DNA of 64,000 bases from Collinsella sp. TM10-22. Its GTDB lineage: Bacteria; Actinomycetota; Coriobacteriia; Coriobacteriales; Coriobacteriaceae. The position numbers and the translations under genes were made by a program. The notes beneath the pieces were generated by a model. That model worked only from the letters and a program-made list of their open reading frames with translations. It searched no databases and was not told the origin of the DNA. The stretch lies in NCBI RefSeq assembly GCF_003466125.1, contig NZ_QSOC01000004.1, forward strand, positions 186,001 to 250,000, given 5' to 3'. Each line of letters starts with the position of its first letter. Within the stretch, counting starts at the first letter, position 1. Below are positions 59,396 through 64,000 of this stretch, piece by piece.

Positions 59396-59827
59396 TTATT
59401 TCACAACCTTACAGCCAAAGGAGAGGTCTGAAGTGTCGGAAAGGCCTTGCTCGGCTGCGATTTGGGCCAGCAAGGCACCATAGGAAGATGGCGTTCCTTG
59501 TCGGGCGGGTCGTCTGCCTACACTTGGCTTGGGCAGGGCATTCGAGTTCGCGATAGGGAGGTCCGCTATCGTCGTCGGATGTTTAAAGGGTGATGCGATT
59601 GGGTCGTTATCGCTTTGCACAAAGAGACTTATGCCGAGTGCGTTAAAGACGGTCAGCAGCTTGTCGAGTCGAATGCCAGTGGCGTCTCCTAGCTCGAGCG
59701 ATGCGAGCAGGCGCTCCGAAACACCGGCCATTTTAGCGAGGGCGGCACGGGTGAGACCCTGAGCCTCGCGTGCCTGACGCACATAGATGCCAGCTTGCCG
59801 CGGTGTGGTGATGGGAAGGGTATCCAT
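59396..59827 (-). CDS. hipB: HipB-type helix-turn-helix antitoxin
   Basis: 143 residues from the ATG at 59827; GGAGATC precedes it. A Cro/C1-type helix-turn-helix occupies about residues 13-68 (YVRQAREAQGLTRAALAKMAGVSERLLASLE in pieces YVRQAREAQGL and AALAKMAGVS). A long C-terminal extension ends in LSFGCKVVK. It should neutralise HipA and repress the operon by binding the dyad just upstream. The extension of about 70 residues is longer than in E. coli HipB (88 residues in total). Confidence 0.88.
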   Translation of the reverse strand: MDTLPITTPRQAGIYVRQAREAQGLTRAALAKMAGVSERLLASLELGDATGIRLDKLLTVFNALGISLFVQSDNDPIASPFKHPTTIADLPIANSNALPKPSVGRRPARQGTPSSYGALLAQIAAEQGLSDTSDLSFGCKVVK

Positions 59828-59840
59828 GGCGATCTCCTAA

Positions 59841-59911
59841 CGTGCAGACTTTTGCATATCAGTATGACATGCAAAAGTCTGCACGAAAAGGCATTATGTA
59901 AAACTCTGCAT
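59841..59911 (-). promoter_or_regulatory. hipBA operator region
   Basis: CGTGCAGACTTTTGCAT (59841-59857) and 59869-59885 are perfect 17-bp inverted repeats with an 11-base centre. A third, degenerate half site (ATGTAAAACTCTGCATG) lies at 59895-59911. The arrangement fits cooperative HipB binding across the promoter. Confidence 0.8.
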
Positions 59912-59951
59912 GAGACCTCTACATTGACGTTGAGCTTATGAGAGGCGTTTT

Positions 59952-60530
59952 TTATATCGCGAGAATCCCCAGATGCTCAAGCAAGATCTTAAGCCCGATG
60001 AGGATGAGCACGACGCCACCCACGATGGTGGCAGGCTTTTCGTAACGCGCGCCAAAGGTGTGGCCGATCGCCACGCCGGCGATGGAGAAGATAAAGGTCG
60101 TGATGCCGATGAGCGACACGGCGGGCACGATGTCGACCGAGAGCGCGGCAAATGAGATGCCCACGGCTAGGGCGTCGATTGAGGTAGCGATGGCGAGGAT
60201 CAGGTACTCGACCAGGTCAATCTTTTCGGCATCCTTGCCGTCGCCTTCATCCTCGTCCTCGGTAAATGCCTCCCACAGCATTTTGCCGCCAATGAAGGCG
60301 AGCAGGATAAAGGCGATCCAGTGGTCGATGGGGCCGATGATGCCCATGAATTGACTGCCAAGCGCCCATCCGATTACGGGCATGCCGGCCTGAAAACCGC
60401 CAAAGAACAGGCCGAGCACCACGGCGACCTTAAGGTTGATCTTTTTCATGCCGAGACCCTTGCAGATGGATACGGCAAAGGCGTCCATCGAAAGGCCAAC
60501 GGCGAGCAACACGAGCTCTGCGAGTCCCAT
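59952..60530 (-). CDS. mntP: manganese efflux pump MntP
   Basis: 192 residues from the ATG at 60530; GGAGCC lies seven bases upstream. Six membrane helices are arranged as two related halves. The conserved Asp-containing segments are LSMDAFAVSICKGLG and ATSIDALAVGISFAAL, which hold the family's essential Asp residues, with FFGGFQAGMPVIGW and FIGGKMLWEAF. A loop of acidic residues (EDEDEGDGKDAEK) joins the halves. It exports Mn2+. The leader contains a yybP-ykoY riboswitch, which supports the function strongly. Confidence 0.93.
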   Translation of the reverse strand: MGLAELVLLAVGLSMDAFAVSICKGLGMKKINLKVAVVLGLFFGGFQAGMPVIGWALGSQFMGIIGPIDHWIAFILLAFIGGKMLWEAFTEDEDEGDGKDAEKIDLVEYLILAIATSIDALAVGISFAALSVDIVPAVSLIGITTFIFSIAGVAIGHTFGARYEKPATIVGGVVLILIGLKILLEHLGILAI

Positions 60531-60585
60531 AGTCTGGCTCCATCTCTGCGGGCGAACCCGCGTGTACTTCTGGCGGGGGAGCAAC

Positions 60586-60722
60586 AAAAAAAAGACCCAT
60601 GGCGTACGCGCTGCGCGCACAACCACGAGTCTCGTTCATTAAGGCAAGCCAGACCGTTTCGGCCAGTATGTTGACTTACCGCGCCACCGGAGGCGAACCC
60701 GGTCACGCGACTACTCCCTCAT
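60586..60722 (-). ncRNA. yybP-ykoY manganese riboswitch with terminator platform
   Basis: Read on the - strand: GAGGGAGTAG near the 5' end, a CCGGGTTCGCCTCCGG arm, then GTCAACATACTGGCC, and TTAATGAACGAGACTC at the 3' junction, matching the class. A terminator follows (GACTCGTGG pairs with CCATGGGTC around a GC hairpin, then T8 at 60593-60586). Because GACTC belongs to both the aptamer and the terminator stem, Mn2+ binding should favour read-through into mntP. A CGCGGG-TTCG-CCCGC hairpin then precedes the start. Confidence 0.9.
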
Positions 60723-60881
60723 TCATGTGAATCCCGATGCTACCACATAAGCAGCTCATTTGGGTTGGGGCTCTCAGCTGTGTTCGCTCATTCTGTAAGC
60801 ATCGGATTTCGCAAGCGCCGCAGGGACAAACCGTGAGAAACTATTTAGCGTTTATGGAGCGTACACGATGGGAGCGATGCC

Positions 60882-61949
60882 TTGGATAAGAACGAGCTGC
60901 AAAAGCGTATGGAACAGGCTATTCGCCTGACGGCACCTGGCCAGCCGATCCGCACCGCCCTCGATATGATCATCGCCGGTCACCTTGGTGCCCTCATTTG
61001 CGTCGGTGACACCGAAAACGTGCTCGCTGCTGGTAACGACGGCTTCCCGCTCAACATTTCGTTCACCTCGAACCGTCTGTTCGAACTCTCCAAGATGGAC
61101 GGCGCCATCGTTATCGACGGCGACCTCACCCAGATTCTGCGCGCCAACTTCCATCTCAATCCCGATCCCTCGCTCGCCACGAGTGAGACGGGCATGCGTC
61201 ACCGTACTGCCGCTCGCATGTCGGTGCTCACCGATGCCATCGTGATCTCGGTCTCGGCCCGTCGTGCCGTCGTCAACGTGTACGTCCACGGCAAGAGTTA
61301 CGAGATCCAGCCCGTCACCACCATCATGAGCTCGGTCAACCAGCTCGTCGCCACGCTTCAGACCCCCCGCCAGTCGCTCGACCGCTCCTTGCTGCGCCTG
61401 ACGGCCCTTGAGCTCGACGACTACGTCACGCTCGCCGACATCACCGGCATCTTCTCGAGCTTCGAGATCATGCAGCAGGCAAAGACCGAGCTTAAGGATT
61501 GCATCGTCAAGCTGGGTAATCAGGGCAAGCTTGTGCAGATGCAGCTCGAGCAGCTCGCGGGCTCCAGCATGGATACCGAATACGACTTGATGATCCGCGA
61601 CTACGCAAGCGATTCCTCTGAGGCCAACGCCGAGAAGATCCGCGCCGAGCTGAGCCGCATGACGCCTAAGGACCTGTCCGACCCGCAGCACGTGGCGGCA
61701 GTTCTGGGCTATGACGACCTGGACGAGGATTCCGTCATGACGCCGCTGGGCCTGCGCACGCTTTCGCGCGTGTCCGTCGTGCGCGACGGCGTGGCCGAGA
61801 AGATCGTCGACGAGTATGGCTCGCTGCAGGAGCTCATGGACGACATCAGCGAGGACCCGGAGCGCTTGGGCGACTTTGGCGTCAACAACCCTGCCATTCT
61901 TGCGGACTCGCTGTACCGCATGAAGGGCACCAAACAGGGGAACGCATAA
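60882..61949 (+). CDS. disA: DNA integrity scanning diadenylate cyclase DisA
   Basis: 355 residues with a TTG start at 60882; GGGAG lies eight bases upstream, and no in-frame ATG or GTG is better. The N-terminal DAC domain has the catalytic DGAIVIDGD and GMRHRTAARMS motifs, so it should make c-di-AMP from ATP. A helical spine (residues about 150-285) and a C-terminal helix-hairpin-helix DNA-binding region (LGLRTLSRVS, LGDFGVNNP) follow. It scans DNA for branched structures in Bacillus. It overlaps ispD by one base. The rare start codon may keep expression low. Confidence 0.94.
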   Translation: MDKNELQKRMEQAIRLTAPGQPIRTALDMIIAGHLGALICVGDTENVLAAGNDGFPLNISFTSNRLFELSKMDGAIVIDGDLTQILRANFHLNPDPSLATSETGMRHRTAARMSVLTDAIVISVSARRAVVNVYVHGKSYEIQPVTTIMSSVNQLVATLQTPRQSLDRSLLRLTALELDDYVTLADITGIFSSFEIMQQAKTELKDCIVKLGNQGKLVQMQLEQLAGSSMDTEYDLMIRDYASDSSEANAEKIRAELSRMTPKDLSDPQHVAAVLGYDDLDEDSVMTPLGLRTLSRVSVVRDGVAEKIVDEYGSLQELMDDISEDPERLGDFGVNNPAILADSLYRMKGTKQGNA

Positions 61950-62677
61950 TGGCGCCCGTATGCGCCGTGGTCGTTGCCGGCGGTAGCGGCCAGCGCTTTG
62001 GAAATCCCGGCGGCAAGCAGCTCGTTAACGTGGCGGGCCGTCCGCTCATGAGCTGGTCCATCCGCGCGTTCGATCGTAGCGACAAGGTCGGCCACATCGT
62101 CGTGGTTTGCCCTGCCGAGCGCCGTGCCGAGATGCGCCGCCTGGCCATCGACCCGTTTGACTATGACACGCCCATCAGCTTTGCCGATGCCGGCGATACT
62201 CGTCAGGATTCCACCCGCGCCGGCGTGCACGCGGTGCCGGCGGGCTTTGAGTACGTCGCCATTCACGACGGCGCTCGTCCGCTCATCACGACCGAGGCCA
62301 TCGATCATGCCATCGATGTGCTCGTGAGCGACCGCGCCCTCGACGGTGTCGTGTGCGGTCAGCCCGCAATCGACACGCTCAAGATCGTCGACGGCGATAA
62401 TATCGTCGAGACGCCGCCGCGTGAGCTCTATTGGGCCGCGCAGACGCCGCAGATCTTTAGCGTCGACGCCATGAAGCGCGCTCACGCCGCAGCCATTGCC
62501 GAGGGCTTTATCGGTACCGATGATTCGTCGCTGGTCGAGCGCATGGGTGGACGCGTCCGCTGCGTCCAGAGCCCGCGCGACAACCTTAAGGTTACGGTGC
62601 CCGAGGACCTGCGCCCCGTAACCGCGATTCTGCTTGGCCGCATGGCCGAGGGAGAGGACCTTCCCCATGTTCAGTAA
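61949..62677 (+). CDS. ispD: 2-C-methyl-D-erythritol 4-phosphate cytidylyltransferase
   Basis: 242 residues from the ATG at 61949, which overlaps the disA stop by one base. The nucleotidyltransferase signature is VVAGGSGQRFG and the paired lysine lies in GGKQLVNVAGRPL; later IHDGARPLITTE and GVVCGQPAIDTLK are typical. It forms CDP-methylerythritol in the MEP pathway. Its neighbour ispF encodes a later step and overlaps by 11 bases. The isoprenoid genes are thus transcribed with disA and cysS. Confidence 0.94.
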   Translation: MAPVCAVVVAGGSGQRFGNPGGKQLVNVAGRPLMSWSIRAFDRSDKVGHIVVVCPAERRAEMRRLAIDPFDYDTPISFADAGDTRQDSTRAGVHAVPAGFEYVAIHDGARPLITTEAIDHAIDVLVSDRALDGVVCGQPAIDTLKIVDGDNIVETPPRELYWAAQTPQIFSVDAMKRAHAAAIAEGFIGTDDSSLVERMGGRVRCVQSPRDNLKVTVPEDLRPVTAILLGRMAEGEDLPHVQ

Positions 62678-63161
62678 CCTGCGCATTGGCCACGGCTACG
62701 ACGTCCACCGTTTGGTGGAGGGGCGTCGATGTATCATCGGCGGGGTCGACATCCCCTACGAGCGCGGCCTGCTGGGCCACTCGGATGCCGATGTGCTTGC
62801 ACACGCGCTGGCAGACGCCATTCTGGGAGCCTGCCGCGGGGGAGACATCGGCAAGCTATTCCCCGACACCGATCCCGCCTACGAGGGTGCCGATTCGATG
62901 GTGCTGCTCGCTCGCGTGATGGACTATGCGCGCGAGCTGGGCTTTGAGTTTGTCGATGCCGACTGCACCATTACCTGCCAGCAGCCCAAGATTACCCCGC
63001 ACCGCGATGCCATGCGCGCCAACCTCGCCCATGCTCTGGGCGTTGACGTCGAAAACGTGGGCGTCGCCGCCACTACGACCGAAAAGCTCGGTTGGGAAGG
63101 CCAGGGCGAGGGAATCGGCGCCTGGGCCGTCTGCCTGCTACAGAAAACCGTTAAGGAGTAA
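62667..63161 (+). CDS. ispF: 2-C-methyl-D-erythritol 2,4-cyclodiphosphate synthase
   Basis: 164 residues from the ATG at 62667, inside the end of ispD. Metal ligands are visible: Asp12 and His14 of GHGYDVHRL, then the LLGHSDADVLAHAL motif with the third His. ITCQQPKITPHRDAM and the C-terminal GVAATTTEKLGWEGQGEGI are family features. It cyclises the CDP intermediate. The trimeric enzyme length of about 160 residues is kept. cysS starts three bases after its stop. Confidence 0.95.
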   Translation: MFSNLRIGHGYDVHRLVEGRRCIIGGVDIPYERGLLGHSDADVLAHALADAILGACRGGDIGKLFPDTDPAYEGADSMVLLARVMDYARELGFEFVDADCTITCQQPKITPHRDAMRANLAHALGVDVENVGVAATTTEKLGWEGQGEGIGAWAVCLLQKTVKE

Positions 63162-63164
63162 CGA

Positions 63165-64000
63165 ATGCGTATCTACAACAGCGCTACCCATAAAAAGGAA
63201 GAGTTCCAGCCCATCGAGTCCGGCAAGGTTCGCATGTACGTGTGCGGCCCCACGGTCTACGACAACATCCACATCGGCAATGCCCGCACGTTCATCAGCT
63301 TTGACGTGATTCGTCGCTGGCTCATCGCGAGCGGCTACGAGGTCACGTTCGCCCAGAACCTCACCGATGTCGACGACAAAATCATCAAGCGCGCCAACGA
63401 GCAGGGCCGTACGGCTGCCGAGGTCGCGACGGAGTTCTCCGACAAGTTCATCGGCGTCATGCGTGCCGCCAACGTGCTCGATCCCGATGTGCGCCCCCGC
63501 GCCACCAAGGAGATCGGCCCCATGATCGCCATGATCAAGACGCTCATCGAGCAGGGCCATGCCTACGCAGCCGATAACGGCGATGTGTACTTTGCCGTGC
63601 GCAGCGATCCCAGCTACGGTCAGGTCTCGGGCCGCAACATCGATGACCTTATGGTTGGCGCGCGCATCGAGGAGAACGAGGACAAGAACGACCCGCTCGA
63701 CTTTGCCCTGTGGAAGGCCGCCAAGCCCGGCGAGCCCAGCTGGCCGAGCCCTTGGGGCGAGGGCCGTCCTGGTTGGCACACCGAGTGCGCCGCCATGGTG
63801 CATCGCTACCTAGGCACTCCGATCGACATCCACGGCGGCGGCTCCGACCTTGCCTTCCCGCATCACGAGAACGAGTGCGCCCAGGCCACCTGCGCCTGGC
63901 ACCAGGGCTTCTCCAACACCTGGATGCACACAGGCATGCTGCTGGTAGACGGCGAGAAGATGTCCAAGTCGCTCGGCAACTTCTTTACGCTGGCCGAGGT
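63165..64000 (+). CDS. cysS: cysteinyl-tRNA synthetase, 5' part (runs off the window)
   Basis: 278 codons are visible. The zinc-ligand Cys27 in VCGPTVYDNIHIGN also holds the HIGH-like HIGN at residues 36-39. GWHTECAAMVHRYLG, the substrate-binding segment DIHGGGSDLAFPHHENE and the KMSKS loop at residues 265-269 are all present, so the part seen is intact. TAAGGAG spans the ispF stop and precedes the ATG. The 3' end, including the anticodon-binding domain, lies beyond the window. Confidence 0.95.
   Translation, partial: MRIYNSATHKKEEFQPIESGKVRMYVCGPTVYDNIHIGNARTFISFDVIRRWLIASGYEVTFAQNLTDVDDKIIKRANEQGRTAAEVATEFSDKFIGVMRAANVLDPDVRPRATKEIGPMIAMIKTLIEQGHAYAADNGDVYFAVRSDPSYGQVSGRNIDDLMVGARIEENEDKNDPLDFALWKAAKPGEPSWPSPWGEGRPGWHTECAAMVHRYLGTPIDIHGGGSDLAFPHHENECAQATCAWHQGFSNTWMHTGMLLVDGEKMSKSLGNFFTLAE

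Noticed and set aside
58091..59911. Prophage remnant around hipBA
   Set aside because: Only the toxin-antitoxin pair differs in composition; no integrase, structural or lysis genes adjoin.

Overview
The window reads as chromosomal DNA of a high-GC Gram-positive gut anaerobe of the class Coriobacteriia, most likely Collinsella or a close relative. This is an inference from gene content and style: an Asp23/AmaP/DUF2273 envelope-stress locus, DisA, ClpC, Veg, an ECF riboflavin transporter behind an FMN riboswitch, a 2-hydroxyacyl-CoA dehydratase-type activase, a sortase-anchored alanine-rich surface protein and strongly GC-biased third codon positions. No rRNA, prophage, CRISPR array or transposase gene is present. 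About 55 genes are recognisable, nearly all on the + strand.

Layout. 1-5.5 kb: the 3' part of a large CoA-dehydratase activase protein, a 3-hydroxyacyl-CoA dehydrogenase, an AAC(3)-fold acetyltransferase and a small membrane-anchored protein. 5.6-12.4 kb: a DUF389 membrane protein (-), a 1150-residue CAP-domain surface protein with a G9 tract just after its signal peptide, and an OPT-family transporter (-). 12.7-18.8 kb: coaX, dCMP deaminase, a NifU-type scaffold, lgt, a DUF6020-like membrane protein and yebC. 19-23 kb: the amaP/DUF2273/asp23 operon, a YitT protein and a zinc-ribbon membrane protein. 23.2-26.5 kb: two divergent amidohydrolases. 26.9-28.9 kb: groES-groEL, bracketed by two large nested palindromes. 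29.4-33.9 kb: FMN riboswitch, ribU-ecfA-ecfT, then two paralogous flavin-reductase-fold proteins separated by a repeat element. 34.2-39.1 kb: argC-argJ-argB-argD, which together convert glutamate to N-acetylornithine. 39.1-40.0 kb: a repeat-rich interval with a MITE-like element, a 185-bp tandem array and tRNA-Val. 40.1-49.1 kb: asnB, a MurE-type ligase, a HAD phosphatase, murI, rph, rdgB, dtd, veg, ispE. 49.1-56.2 kb: tRNA-Pro, tatA, greA, lysS with an extra tRNA-binding domain, a DUF2798 protein behind a candidate operator and leader terminator, and clpC. 56.5-64 kb: pepD, hipBA (-), mntP (-) behind a yybP-ykoY manganese riboswitch, and the tightly coupled disA-ispD-ispF-cysS run, with cysS cut by the window edge.

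The least expected signal lies between genes. At least eleven intergenic sites carry short hairpins whose loop holds a GGG(G)(A/T)C(A/G)GG-like core. Some are single hairpins placed just after stop codons. Others are inverted pairs, including two 125-bp copies 21 kb apart that share internal sequence. This is the organisation of REP/BIME elements mobilised by a RAYT transposase in trans, though no such transposase is in view. A second small palindrome family, a 215-bp element with 33-bp terminal inverted repeats, large nested palindromes around groESL and a tandem duplication of a tRNA 3' end plus terminator make the intergenic DNA unusually structured. The other standout is the G9 tract in the surface-protein gene, a candidate phase-variation switch.
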